64,000 nt of DNA, from contig NZ_VIWO01000002.1 in the NCBI RefSeq assembly GCF_007829335.1, positions 744,001 through 808,000 of the forward strand, in the 5' to 3' direction. A program made the translations under genes and the position numbers. Numbering within the stretch: position 1 is the stretch's first letter; each line of letters opens with the position of its first letter. This DNA comes from Chitinophaga polysaccharea (GTDB taxonomy: Bacteria > Bacteroidota > Bacteroidia > Chitinophagales > Chitinophagaceae). The notes under the pieces are model-generated. The model did not search any database. It was not told where the DNA came from and saw only the letters and a program-made list of their open reading frames with translations. Shown one piece after another: positions 1 through 9,307 of this stretch.

Positions 1-2778
1 GTTCTGGGCATACATATCGCCCATTTCTGTTCCCTCTGCTACCTGGAAGCGGATACCTTCTGCACCACCTACAAGGTAGTTGGTAATACCCGGCATCAGC
101 TCAATGATCTTATTGCGATTCTTGGTGTAATTAACCTGTAAATCCCAGCGGAAGGCGCCTTTAACCGGGGTGGCATTCAACCCGATTTCAATGCCTTTAT
201 TTCCTACCTTACCTGCATTTGTCAACAGGTTGCTATACCCTGTAGCCATTGTTACCGGAATCCGGAGAATCTGGTTTTTGTTGATGGTATTATAGTAAGT
301 GATATCAATCCCCAGTCTTCCGTCCAGGAAACGAACATCGGCCCCGAACTCATGAGAGGTGGCAATCAGGGGTTTCAATTTGTTATTCAGCAAGGCATTG
401 TCAATAGTGGCACGCTTCACACTTCCCCAATCCTGTCCAAAGCCAAAGGTATTGTACAGGCTATACGGATCTGTATCTCCGCCCACCTGCGCCCAGTTAG
501 CCCTCACCTTGGCAAAAGAAAGTATGTTTGATTTGATATTGAACATATCGGTCAATATCAGGCTGAGTGAAGCAGAAGGATAGAAATAGGAGTTATTTTC
601 AGGAGGCAAAGTACTTGACCAGTCGTTGCGGGCGGTCAGATCGAGGAAGGCATAGTTACGGAAAGCTACCTGTCCCATGCCGTATACGCTGTTAATACGT
701 TTTGTAAAACGATAGGAGTCGTTGAATACAGTGCCTGCTTTAGCATTTGAAATACTGTATACGCCGGGCATTACCAGGCTTTCTGTTTTCTGGGTAGTAC
801 CAGCACCGGATTGGTTCATCCTGTTGGCGCCGCCAGATACTGAGATAAAGAAATCCTTGTTGACTTGCTTCTTATAGCTCAACAGGAAATCTGTATTCTG
901 CTCCCGGAACGTTTCCGTTTCGATACCGTAGCCACCATTGGGATTCTTAATGGCGCTGAAGGCACGCTTACTTTCCCGGTATTCAGAATAGTAGTCCATA
1001 CCGGTACGGGCCATGAGCGTCAGGTCTTTAGTGATATCTATATTCAATTCCACATTTCCCATGATACGATCACGGTTATATCCATTGGTCAGCTCATATG
1101 CTACGAAATAGGGATTATCAGTAGACCCCGGCACATGTGAGAACTGCTGCAGTCCTTCTTTTCCAGGAATCCAGTAGTTGCGGAGCTTCCTGATATCTAC
1201 ATTGGGCGTGGTGGTATATACAATGCTGGATACACTTCCACGGTTGTAGGTAGGCCTGTTGTTGCTCGTGTTTTTCGTATAGCCGATATTGGTGCTCACG
1301 CGTACTTTCGGGTGCAGCGTATACCCGGCGGACAGATTAATAGTATTTCTTTTCAGATCGGTATTAGGGGTAATCCCTTCATTGGCAAGATTAGTATAAG
1401 ACAGGCGGAAGTTACCATCTTTATTATTACCGGTTACGGCTATATTATTAGTCAGGGTAGAGCCGGTACGGAAGAAATCTTTATGGCGGTTAGGATAAGA
1501 TACCCAGTCTGTAGGAATAGGATTACCATTAGCATCCAGGGGACTATCCCATTGTACATGTTTGGTACCTACATCGAGGCGCGGGCCCCAGCTGGCTTCT
1601 GAGATGGTTTCATCGGAACCGGTACGGTCGCCTGCGCCAAATTCATTCTGGAATTTAGGGAACAGGGTAGCGCGGTCGAACAGGGCACTGGAATTAACAG
1701 CAACACCCAATCCTTTTTGGGCGCCACTTCCTGATTTGGTGGTAATCAGGATCACCCCATTGAGTGCGCGGGAGCCATACAGCGCAGAAGCGCTGGCTCC
1801 TTTCAGTACGGTCATACTGGCAATGTCGTCGGGGTTGATATCAGAAATGGTGCTGCCATAATCCACCACCACCTGTCCTACCGGTTGTTTGGGCGCGCGT
1901 ACAGCAGGTGCAATGGGTACACCATCTACTACATACAGAGGTTGATTATATCCGTCCAGTTTACTTTGACCGCGGATCACCACCAGCGAGGTGGCGCCGG
2001 GATCAGAGCTGGTGCTACGTACATTCACCCCTGCTACTTTACCGGACAACGCATTGGCAACGTTTACGTCTTTTACGGTATTTACCTGGTCGCTTTTCAA
2101 CGTGGCGATAGAATAACCGAGCGCTTTTTCCTGGCGTTTAATACCGAGGGCGGTTACTACTACATCATCCAGGCTGCGTACTTCAGGACTTAGCTGTACC
2201 AGCAAAAGGCCGCTACCTGCCGCCAGTTCTTTTGCCTGGTAGCCTACGTAGTGAAATACCAGTATAGCATTTGTACCAGCAACCTTCAAAGAAAAATTGC
2301 CCTCTGCATCAGTAGCGGTACCGTTGTTAGTGCCTTTTTCGCGTATGCTTACGCCGGGAACAGGATTTCCTTTTTCATCGGTCACCTTTCCTTTTACAAT
2401 TTGCTCTGCTGCTTTGATGTTGGTGGCAGGCGCGGCATCGGCGCTACGAATGGCATAGTCATGTTCACTTAACCTTACTGCCTGCAAACCCAATGGCAGC
2501 AATGTTTTGCGGAGTTGTGCTTCGAGATCGGCCTCTTTCCCGCGGGTATTCTTGTTGGTTACAAATTTACCGGCTACCTGTGCGGGGGCATAGTTAAAAC
2601 TGACACCATAACGTGTTTCCAGGTTAGCCAGCATTTGCTGTAAAGGAACTGATCCTGCTTCCCGGGAGGTGTTACCACTGCTGACCATTAATTGCTGTGC
2701 ATCGGCACTGGTGGCCCAAAGCAATAATAGCAGCATGACGCTCCAGGGAGCATAAAGCTTCGTAAAGCTCTTTTGCAT
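1..2778 (-). CDS. SusC/RagA-type TonB-linked outer membrane receptor, 3' partial
   Basis: The first 926 codons are present and the gene runs off the left edge, so the end of the barrel and any SusD partner are not visible. Residues 1-28 look like a signal peptide ending ADAQ. Residues about 45-112 match an STN domain, the periplasmic signalling domain of transducing receptors. Then come a CarboxypepD_reg-like beta sandwich (about 128-200, with GKVTDEKGNPVPGVSI) and a TonB plug (GKVAGVNV, VIRG, LYVVDGVPI, GASASALYGSRALNGVILITTKSG). The rest is barrel sequence. Receptors of this family import glycans or other bulky ligands with a SusD lipoprotein. The STN domain and the adjacent FecR and ECF sigma genes indicate ligand-dependent cell-surface signalling. 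The substrate cannot be read from the sequence. Confidence 0.95.
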   Translation of the reverse strand, partial: MQKSFTKLYAPWSVMLLLLLWATSADAQQLMVSSGNTSREAGSVPLQQMLANLETRYGVSFNYAPAQVAGKFVTNKNTRGKEADLEAQLRKTLLPLGLQAVRLSEHDYAIRSADAAPATNIKAAEQIVKGKVTDEKGNPVPGVSIREKGTNNGTATDAEGNFSLKVAGTNAILVFHYVGYQAKELAAGSGLLLVQLSPEVRSLDDVVVTALGIKRQEKALGYSIATLKSDQVNTVKDVNVANALSGKVAGVNVRSTSSDPGATSLVVIRGQSKLDGYNQPLYVVDGVPIAPAVRAPKQPVGQVVVDYGSTISDINPDDIASMTVLKGASASALYGSRALNGVILITTKSGSGAQKGLGVAVNSSALFDRATLFPKFQNEFGAGDRTGSDETISEASWGPRLDVGTKHVQWDSPLDANGNPIPTDWVSYPNRHKDFFRTGSTLTNNIAVTGNNKDGNFRLSYTNLANEGITPNTDLKRNTINLSAGYTLHPKVRVSTNIGYTKNTSNNRPTYNRGSVSSIVYTTTPNVDIRKLRNYWIPGKEGLQQFSHVPGSTDNPYFVAYELTNGYNRDRIMGNVELNIDITKDLTLMARTGMDYYSEYRESKRAFSAIKNPNGGYGIETETFREQNTDFLLSYKKQVNKDFFISVSGGANRMNQSGAGTTQKTESLVMPGVYSISNAKAGTVFNDSYRFTKRINSVYGMGQVAFRNYAFLDLTARNDWSSTLPPENNSYFYPSASLSLILTDMFNIKSNILSFAKVRANWAQVGGDTDPYSLYNTFGFGQDWGSVKRATIDNALLNNKLKPLIATSHEFGADVRFLDGRLGIDITYYNTINKNQILRIPVTMATGYSNLLTNAGKVGNKGIEIGLNATPVKGAFRWDLQVNYTKNRNKIIELMPGITNYLVGGAEGIRFQVAEGTEMGDMYAQN

Positions 2779-2798
2779 AACTGTAATTTTTAAAAACT

Positions 2799-3779
2799 TT
2801 ATTCAAAAATGATGACTGAATTGTTTTGTTTCATTTTCAGCTGATGCACTGTGACGACCGCCTGCAGTAATATTCCCGGGTTACCTGCGGGTGCAGAACC
2901 GGTGAATAACAGGCTTTCCATTCTTTTATCCCTGAATTGAATACGATATCCGTAAAGATCTTCCAGTTGTTGTGCTACCTCAGATAAGGAGGTATTGTTA
3001 AACACCAGGCGATGTTGTTTCCAGGCTGTTAGTTGCGCCGGATCTGCGTGTAGCCGTTGAGAAGCGTGTTCTCTGAATTGCATCATGTCGCCCGGCAGCA
3101 TTTTCAGGCTATCATTAACAACGATCTTTCCTTCTTCCAGCAACACATTAATCGTATGACGGCGGTTATATACATTAAAGGCCGTACCCTTTACTTCTAT
3201 GATAACATCCGGCAGCAGTACCCTGAACTTAGGATGCAATCCTGCAGGCGCTTTGGATACATTAAAATAGGCCTCTCCTTCCAGGCTCACGGTCCTTACC
3301 TGTTCTTTCGTCCACTCCGCGGGATAGCTTACCGCCGAATTAGCATTGAGCTGTACCACAGAACCATCCGGTAAATGGATGGTTTTAGTTTCTCCAAAGC
3401 CGGTATGTACATAAATCTTTTCCGGTGTATGATTTCCCTGGTAATACCATACCGCTATAAATAGTATCAGTGCGGCGGCTACTGCACTAACGACATACCC
3501 TATACGTCTGATCCAAAGCCCGTTATTTTTTTTAACGGATTCGTCCAGCAATTGATCTATCTGCAGTTTTATGTCTTCCATTTCACGAGGGCGTACTTCG
3601 TTGGTACGAAACCGGAGCGCCAGCACCATAGCCCGGGCTTCCCGTAACAAGGCTTCCTTTTCGGGATGAGCCGCCTGCCAGCTTTCCCAGAAAGCCCGGT
3701 CAGTACCGCCTTCCAGCACCCATTCGCAAAATGAAACATCTGCTGCAAAATCAGCAGCGTCATACACATTGTAATCCAT
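2799..3779 (-). CDS. FecR-family anti-sigma factor
   Basis: This 326-residue protein has a cytoplasmic N-terminal segment rich in helices, one membrane helix at about residues 91-113, and a periplasmic FecR domain (HLPDGSVVQLNANSAVSYP, then VKGTAFNVYNRRHTINVLLEEG). A C-terminal DUF4974-type domain (VFNNTSLSEVAQQLEDLYGY) follows. It lies 20 bases upstream of the SusC gene and 79 bases downstream of the ECF sigma gene. By analogy with the Fec/Hxu paradigm it holds the sigma factor until the STN domain of the loaded receptor signals. The length is normal for the Bacteroidota family. Confidence 0.95.
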   Translation of the reverse strand: MDYNVYDAADFAADVSFCEWVLEGGTDRAFWESWQAAHPEKEALLREARAMVLALRFRTNEVRPREMEDIKLQIDQLLDESVKKNNGLWIRRIGYVVSAVAAALILFIAVWYYQGNHTPEKIYVHTGFGETKTIHLPDGSVVQLNANSAVSYPAEWTKEQVRTVSLEGEAYFNVSKAPAGLHPKFRVLLPDVIIEVKGTAFNVYNRRHTINVLLEEGKIVVNDSLKMLPGDMMQFREHASQRLHADPAQLTAWKQHRLVFNNTSLSEVAQQLEDLYGYRIQFRDKRMESLLFTGSAPAGNPGILLQAVVTVHQLKMKQNNSVIIFE

Positions 3780-3858
3780 AAAAATACCTTGTACTATTAA
3801 GAAGAGTCAAAAAAAGGGCGGATGCCCTCAGGAAAAAGAAAGAATTTTTAATTTTTTT

Positions 3859-4458
3859 TTAGCGTACCATCAGGGCAGATTCATTGACCGCCAGCAGCTC
3901 CTTTAATTCGGCGATGGCCCTATATATTAAAGTACGGGCGTACTTTACTTCCTTTAATACCATAATCTCTGCAATGGCTTCATAGCTCAGGTTTTCGTAG
4001 AAACGGAGATAGATAGCTTCTTTCTGTCGCAGGGTGAGTGTTTGCAACTGCTGCCGCAGCAGGCGGGCAGCTTGTTCGTCGTGTTGCCGGTTAATCAGTA
4101 TACTCTCCGGCGACAACTCCAGTTCAAAACCGGAAAGCGCGCCCTCTTCGAGTATCCCCGGCTGCCGGGTTGATTTTTCCAGGTAACGGAATAACTTCCT
4201 GCGCGCCGACACCATCAGGTAGCTCTTGATATGTACCTCCCGCGCAAGACCAGCGCGTTGCAGGAACAACTGTGAGAAGAAGTCCTGCAACACATCCTTC
4301 ACCAGTCCTCGATCGGCCGTAAACCGGATACAATAACGGAACAGCAGCGGAAAATACCGCCGGTATATCTCTCCGAAGGCTTCCCGGTCGCCGTCACAAA
4401 GCCGGCTCCAGAAGAGCTTTTCATCGTGCTGCGGATTGTAAGTGCTGGTGGACATCAA
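3859..4458 (-). CDS. ECF RNA polymerase sigma factor (Bacteroidota sigma-70 family 1)
   Basis: This 199-residue protein has sigma region 2 at about residues 30-85 (LFRYCIRFTADRGLVKDVLQDFF, with the usual D-V-L-Q-D-x-F core) and region 4 at about 135-190 (LTLRQKEAIYLRFYENLSYEAIAEIM). There is no region 3, as expected for extracytoplasmic-function factors. It precedes fecR and susC on the same strand, so it probably drives transcription of the receptor operon when released by FecR. The start was chosen because it begins immediately before the family's conserved N-terminal stretch. A candidate promoter lies 70-100 bases upstream. Confidence 0.95.
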   Translation of the reverse strand: MMSTSTYNPQHDEKLFWSRLCDGDREAFGEIYRRYFPLLFRYCIRFTADRGLVKDVLQDFFSQLFLQRAGLAREVHIKSYLMVSARRKLFRYLEKSTRQPGILEEGALSGFELELSPESILINRQHDEQAARLLRQQLQTLTLRQKEAIYLRFYENLSYEAIAEIMVLKEVKYARTLIYRAIAELKELLAVNESALMVR

Positions 4459-4529
4459 ATTATGTGAATTAGGAATAAGGATCTTTCTCTAAACTACACA
4501 TTACCCGCATGCAATCATCATTACTACCC

Positions 4530-4560
4530 TAAATATAACAACGAATTAATGTGATGTCAA
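4530..4560 (-). promoter_or_regulatory. Candidate promoter of the ECF sigma gene
   Basis: Reading the minus strand, TTG at 4560-4558 and TATATTTA at 4537-4530 are 20 bases apart. The second box matches the Bacteroidota -7 consensus TAnnTTTG at seven of eight positions. The upstream box falls inside the end of the aldolase-family gene. The assignment rests only on sequence resemblance. Confidence 0.35.
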
Positions 4561-5490
4561 GGGGGCGGTCACCACTTCCCGGATTTGCAGCCGCATGCAC
4601 CATCCTTTAAAGTCGCGGTAAATCTGTTGCAATACCAATTTCTGTTCAGGCGTCAGCTCCAGGGCATGTGCACGACTGATAGTTCGTACCGGCATGCCTC
4701 TCAGCTGCATAAAATACTTGGCGCTGAGAGGATAAGCCACATGAATCAACGGATCTACCCTGCGCAGTTCTTCCTGTATCCATTTTACGTCATCCTGGCG
4801 ACTTTCGTCGTTCACATGATTACAGAGCCAGACCAATATCTCCGGATAAAAATTACCTGAAATAGACGACATACCCGCTGCGCCCATCTGCATAGAGCTT
4901 ACCCCATGGGGTGTATGCGCATCGTAAAACTCCAGGCGGCTTCCTTCTACTACGGCCAGCTTAGCCTTCACTTGATCTACATTGCAGGAGGTATCCTTGT
5001 GGTAATTCAGGCGGTTGGTAGCCAGCAGGGTGCGTAATATCTCTGGTGTAATCACTCGTTTATAAGGCGCGGGGCATTCATATAATCCCAGCGGGATATT
5101 ACCCGTTAATGAAAACATTTGTTCAAAGCGCTGCAACAATACCTCGTCTGGCTCATCTACATTGGCAAAGTGCCCCGTGATCATAATTACAGAATCTACA
5201 CCGGTATCATGCAACTTTTCGGTAAACAGGGCCTTATCGGGGATGATAAGCCCAAATGACCCGGTGGCTACTACCGGCACCCGGCCATTCACATAGCGTA
5301 CTACATGGCGGGTGAGGTCCAGTCGCTCATCTTCACTGATGCTGTACATTTCAGACGACAAACAATTGGCGAAAAAACCTTTTACCCCAGCTTCCAGGTA
5401 AAAGTCTACCAGGTATTCCACCATGCCCATATCAATCTGCGCTTTCAAATTAAAAGGGGTGATCATCACCGGTACAAATTTCTTTTGCAT
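4546..5490 (-). CDS. Dihydrodipicolinate synthase/N-acetylneuraminate lyase family protein
   Basis: This 314-residue TIM-barrel protein belongs to the DapA/NanA class I aldolase superfamily. The start KFVPVMITPF and the stretch ISEDERLDLTRHVV are typical of the family. The likely Schiff-base lysine sits in YHKDTSCN (about residue 165) and the tyrosine region reads LYECPAPYKR. The usual GTTGE loop is replaced by CLSSEM near residue 45, so the substrate probably differs from both dihydrodipicolinate and sialic acid. It starts four bases after the sodium:solute symporter gene and is almost certainly co-transcribed with it, which suggests that the transported compound or a derivative is cleaved here. 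The exact reaction is unknown. Confidence 0.85.
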   Translation of the reverse strand: MQKKFVPVMITPFNLKAQIDMGMVEYLVDFYLEAGVKGFFANCLSSEMYSISEDERLDLTRHVVRYVNGRVPVVATGSFGLIIPDKALFTEKLHDTGVDSVIMITGHFANVDEPDEVLLQRFEQMFSLTGNIPLGLYECPAPYKRVITPEILRTLLATNRLNYHKDTSCNVDQVKAKLAVVEGSRLEFYDAHTPHGVSSMQMGAAGMSSISGNFYPEILVWLCNHVNDESRQDDVKWIQEELRRVDPLIHVAYPLSAKYFMQLRGMPVRTISRAHALELTPEQKLVLQQIYRDFKGWCMRLQIREVVTAPLTSH

Positions 5491-5494
5491 ATCA

Positions 5495-7039
5495 CTAAGA
5501 GGTTTTAGACGAAGAAGATGGCTGTGCCTGCAGCCGCGAGAGCAGCATGCCCACCAGGAAAATAGACAGGGTGCCCACCACGATAATCATATGCACATGC
5601 AAAGGGCTGCGCAGGTGCTGCCAGGTGGCGGGCAGGTATTTCGACAGCGACATCCAGATAATAATCAACATACCGACAATCGTTGCTGTTAACGCGGCCG
5701 CATTCTTTGTTTTTGATATCATACCCAGGAGAAACAAGCCCAGCATGCCACCGGCAAAAATGCCCGACAACTCCCACCACATATCCAGGATACTCTTTAC
5801 ACCTATCATTGCGATACCAAAAATGATAGCCACCATACCACTCACGGTAGTGGCTATATATAATACCCGCATATCTTTCCGGGGAGTAGATACCGGGGAG
5901 ATATACCGCTGGTAAATATCTTTCAGGAAAACAGTTGCCGTACTGTTCATACCACTGCTCACGGTACTCATAGCTGCCGAAAGTATAGCTGCTACAATCA
6001 ACCCCAGCAAGCCTTTCGGCACTTTCATCACCATAAACAACGGCAATACCTTATCGCCATAATCGGCGGGTGTCAACGACTCTGGCGTTACCTGCCTTTC
6101 CGCCGCTACCTGCTGCTTTATCATGGCCAGCATATCGGGGTGCTGTTGTACATAGGCGTATAACGCCGTACCGATAAAGAAAAACACCAGGCTTACCGGT
6201 ACATACCACCATACGCATATCCAGATACTGCGGGAGGCTTCCTGCGCAGAGCGAGCTGTATGATAACGCTGTATATAGTTCTGGTCCATACCGAAATTAT
6301 TCAGGTTAATAAAGAACCCATATAAAAACACCACCCAAAAAGTGGAGCTGCCCAAATCCAGTATATTAAAGCTTCCCAGCGAAAATTTCCCATCGGCCAC
6401 GCCTATATGAAAAATGTCTGTTACGCCATGCTGCATACCACCGATCACCAGTCCCAGTATAATCAATGCTCCGGCTGTTTTAATAATCCCTTGTAATACT
6501 TCCGTCCAGATCACGGCCTCCATTCCTCCCAGCACCGTATACACAATAATACAGCCACCGGTAACGGTCATGATGGTGCGCATTTCCAATCCTGTGAGCG
6601 CCTGTAATGCCAATGCCACCCCGAAAAAGATAGTCCCCATCCTGGCCAGCTGCGTTAGTATAAAGCAGATCATGGCGTATGTCCGGGCCCAGGCACCGAA
6701 GCGTCGCTCCAGGTGGGTATAGGCGCTAACCTCCCCGCTGTGGCGGTAGAACGGCACAAAATAACGGGCGGCAATAAACGCTGCGGCCGGCATCGACAAG
6801 CTAAAAACAAACGCGTTCCAGTTGCTGCCAAACGACTTCCCCGGTACTCCCAGGAAAGTGTTACTGCTTAAAAAAGTGGCGTACAGCGATAATCCCAACG
6901 CCCAGCCTGGAATATTTCCGGATGCTGTTGTAAATTGAGCTGCATTCTTATTCTTCCTGGAGAACCATACGCCTACCAGGATCATACAAAGCAGGTAAAT
7001 CGCAATAACAGCCAGATCTATTAAAGGCAAATGATGCAT
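5495..7039 (-). CDS. Sodium:solute symporter (SSS family)
   Basis: This 514-residue protein has about 13 hydrophobic segments. Family hallmarks include LSLYATFLSSNTFLGVPGKSF near the N-terminus, GGMEAVIWTEVLQGIIKTAG in the middle and AAILSAAMSTVSSGMNSTATVFLKDIY in the second half. Such proteins import sugars, sialic acids, amino acids or carboxylates with sodium. The gene is followed after four bases by a DapA/NanA-family lyase, so a sugar acid or sialic-acid-like substrate is a reasonable guess. The divergent AraC regulator at 7176 probably controls the pair. Confidence 0.92.
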   Translation of the reverse strand: MHHLPLIDLAVIAIYLLCMILVGVWFSRKNKNAAQFTTASGNIPGWALGLSLYATFLSSNTFLGVPGKSFGSNWNAFVFSLSMPAAAFIAARYFVPFYRHSGEVSAYTHLERRFGAWARTYAMICFILTQLARMGTIFFGVALALQALTGLEMRTIMTVTGGCIIVYTVLGGMEAVIWTEVLQGIIKTAGALIILGLVIGGMQHGVTDIFHIGVADGKFSLGSFNILDLGSSTFWVVFLYGFFINLNNFGMDQNYIQRYHTARSAQEASRSIWICVWWYVPVSLVFFFIGTALYAYVQQHPDMLAMIKQQVAAERQVTPESLTPADYGDKVLPLFMVMKVPKGLLGLIVAAILSAAMSTVSSGMNSTATVFLKDIYQRYISPVSTPRKDMRVLYIATTVSGMVAIIFGIAMIGVKSILDMWWELSGIFAGGMLGLFLLGMISKTKNAAALTATIVGMLIIIWMSLSKYLPATWQHLRSPLHVHMIIVVGTLSIFLVGMLLSRLQAQPSSSSKTS

Positions 7040-7175
7040 ATCAGTTTTTCTATTTATTGCTTACGTGGAAAACAGGGAATATAATGTATTTCGGTTGATA
7101 CCACTAAGGTTGGTAATTTTTACGGTTCAAACAATGTTGAATGTTATGAAAAGAATGGCTTAAATTACTATCACC

Positions 7176-8039
7176 ATGAGTCACACTGCCGCCAACATGC
7201 CGGGTACCTGGACCCTGCCAGCCCAGTTGCAACGCAAGCTGGAAAAGCATCCGCTGGGAAAAAATCTTTTCATCACCGCTATCGGTCATTACCCCGAACA
7301 TACTGCCGGCGCCATCCGCGAATCAAAGGGCACGCTGGTGTATACCCTGTTGTATGTGCTGCAGGGCAAAGGTACAGTGACCATCGGCAGGCGCAGCGCT
7401 CCGCTGAAAGCCAACCAATACCTGCTGATTCCCAAAGGCACCGCTTTCCGGGCAGATCCTGACACCGACCTTTCCTGGCGGATGTATACCCTGCAGTTTG
7501 CCGGACAACTGGCCGATGATATTTACGGGTACCTGGGCACTAACCTGCAACCACGTACCATTCCGCCGCTGGTAGGCCGCAATGCACAGTTTGATGATAT
7601 CCTGCACCACCTCGATCTTATGAATAATATTGAGAACCTGCTGTACGCCAACTTCCGCTGTTACAGCTTCCTGGGCACTTTCCGGCTCAGCGTTTTCAAT
7701 TATATGAAAAAGGGCGCCGACAATATCATTGAGCAATGTATACAGCTCATGAAACAGCGGCTGGACCAGCACCTGACGCTGACCAGCCTCTCGCGGGAAA
7801 TGGGAATCTCCGCATCTTATCTCTCTGCACTCTTTAAAGAAAAGACCCGCTATGCTCCTATACAGCTGTTCACCTCCCTGCGCATGCAGAAAGCTTGTCA
7901 GCTGCTAAAAGAAACGCCCTGGAGCGTCAAGGAAATTGCAGCAGAAATGGGCTACCCCGACCCCTATGCATTTTCCCGGTCATTTAAACTGGTGATGGGT
8001 GTAGCGCCCAAAACCTTCCGGGACAAGCGGGGTAACTAA
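7176..8039 (+). CDS. AraC-family transcriptional regulator with cupin sensor
   Basis: This 287-residue protein has an N-terminal AraC-type cupin (about 30-110, LQGKGTVTIGRRSAPLKANQYLLIPKGT) and a C-terminal double helix-turn-helix (about 185-283, LSREMGISASYLSALFKEKT and VKEIAAEMGYPDPYAFSRSFK). The cupin normally binds a sugar. It is divergent from the symporter/lyase operon with 136 bases between them, which makes it the likely local activator. The gene ends at a strong hairpin shared with the convergent oxidoreductase gene. Confidence 0.92.
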   Translation: MSHTAANMPGTWTLPAQLQRKLEKHPLGKNLFITAIGHYPEHTAGAIRESKGTLVYTLLYVLQGKGTVTIGRRSAPLKANQYLLIPKGTAFRADPDTDLSWRMYTLQFAGQLADDIYGYLGTNLQPRTIPPLVGRNAQFDDILHHLDLMNNIENLLYANFRCYSFLGTFRLSVFNYMKKGADNIIEQCIQLMKQRLDQHLTLTSLSREMGISASYLSALFKEKTRYAPIQLFTSLRMQKACQLLKETPWSVKEIAAEMGYPDPYAFSRSFKLVMGVAPKTFRDKRGN

Positions 8040-8046
8040 AAGGTCT

Positions 8047-8090
8047 ATAATAAACGATGCCGTACTGGTGGGTACGGCATCATTTATTAT
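8047..8090. terminator. Bidirectional rho-independent terminator
   Basis: A perfect 10-base-pair stem (GATGCCGTAC/GTACGGCATC) closes a six-base loop, and A/T-rich arms (ATAATAAA/TTTATTAT) extend it by eight more pairs around one mismatch. It lies between the convergent AraC gene (ends 8039) and the oxidoreductase gene (ends 8108). Confidence 0.85.
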
Positions 8091-8107
8091 AAAAAATAGC
8101 TTAACGG

Positions 8108-9190
8108 TTATAGCATTACCACCTTGCCGGTACGTACCGATTCATCGCAGGCGAAGGCAATACGCAGGCTGTTGATGGCATCCTGCACATGATCAGTAAG
8201 ATCGGTATCCTGTTGGATAGCCTGCAGGAAATAGCGCTGCTCGCGGTTGCAGAGCTCCTGGTGATCCGGCTCTTCTTCCGTATTAATCCAGCTATCGGCT
8301 TCCACAAATTGCCCGTTGGCATCCAGGGCGGCATGGTGGAAACGCAGTGACTCTGTTTTCGTATGTGCGGCCACGTTATCTGAGTTACCACTGCTCCCCG
8401 CTTCTTTTGCCACAATAGATACGGAGCCTTCAGGCCCAATCACATCCTTCACAAAGAAGGCGGTTTGGCTCATCATAGGCCCCCAGCCGGCTTCATACCA
8501 ACCCACAGAGCCGTCTTCGAAACGTATCTGTAACTGGCCGTAGTTATAATTGCCATCTGCCACCTCGTTAGACAGGCGGGCGCCGATAGCGCTTACCTGC
8601 AACGGTTTAGAGCGGGTCATCTGGCACATGACATCAATATAATGTACGCCGCAATCTACGATGGGGCTCAGGCTTTTGAGCAGGTTGCGATGTACCTGCC
8701 ACATGTTACCGTGGCTTTGCTGGTTGAGGTTCATCCGCATTACCAGGGGCTTGCCCAACTGGTGTGAGAGCTCCACGAACTTTTCCCAGGAAGGGTGGTG
8801 CCGTAAGATATAGCCAACCACCAGTTTTTTGCCTGCTTTGCGGGCGGCGGCAGCCACACGTTCTGCCCCTTCGACCGTATCGGCCAGTGGTTTTTCTATG
8901 AATACATGACAACCATTTTCAAAAGCGGTGATCGCAAAGTTTTCATGTGTGTCGGGGTAAGTGGATATGCAAACAGCATCCGGGCGGGTAGCTGCCAGTG
9001 CCGCTTCATAGTCGTTGAACAAAGCATAGCCTCCTCCCAGGCTGTTGTTAAGTACTTCTTTACTTGTTCCGGTAGAGACAAGACCGCAGATGTCAAAGCC
9101 ATCCAACGTATGGTAGGCCGTTGCATGGGATGCCCCCATGTTACCGCAGCCTACTACTAACACGCGTAAACGTTTTGCTGTTTCAGACAT
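8108..9190 (-). CDS. Gfo/Idh/MocA-family oxidoreductase
   Basis: This 360-residue protein has an N-terminal Rossmann fold (LVVGCGNMGASHATAYHTL, about residues 10-28) and the EKP motif (HVFIEKPLADTVEGA, about 92-106) that carries the family's catalytic lysine. The C-terminal alpha/beta domain (SPIVDCGVHYIDVM) holds the usual histidine. These enzymes oxidise or reduce sugars, inositols and related polyols with NAD(P). It ends against the AraC regulator of the symporter/lyase operon, so it may belong to the same catabolic island, but it has its own transcription unit. Confidence 0.9.
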   Translation of the reverse strand: MSETAKRLRVLVVGCGNMGASHATAYHTLDGFDICGLVSTGTSKEVLNNSLGGGYALFNDYEAALAATRPDAVCISTYPDTHENFAITAFENGCHVFIEKPLADTVEGAERVAAAARKAGKKLVVGYILRHHPSWEKFVELSHQLGKPLVMRMNLNQQSHGNMWQVHRNLLKSLSPIVDCGVHYIDVMCQMTRSKPLQVSAIGARLSNEVADGNYNYGQLQIRFEDGSVGWYEAGWGPMMSQTAFFVKDVIGPEGSVSIVAKEAGSSGNSDNVAAHTKTESLRFHHAALDANGQFVEADSWINTEEEPDHQELCNREQRYFLQAIQQDTDLTDHVQDAINSLRIAFACDESVRTGKVVML

Positions 9191-9307
9191 AATTTCCTTA
9201 GTTTTTCATTATCCAGATTCGTAAGATACAGTGCCGGCAATAGAATTGCAAGTACCGGCTGTGCTAATTCTTTCAACAAAATGTATATTTACGCTTTAAC
9301 CTACTGT

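Noticed and set aside
359..2472. Several plus-strand frames across the SusC gene
   Set aside because: They are shadows of the receptor gene, which reads through in one frame with clear motifs.
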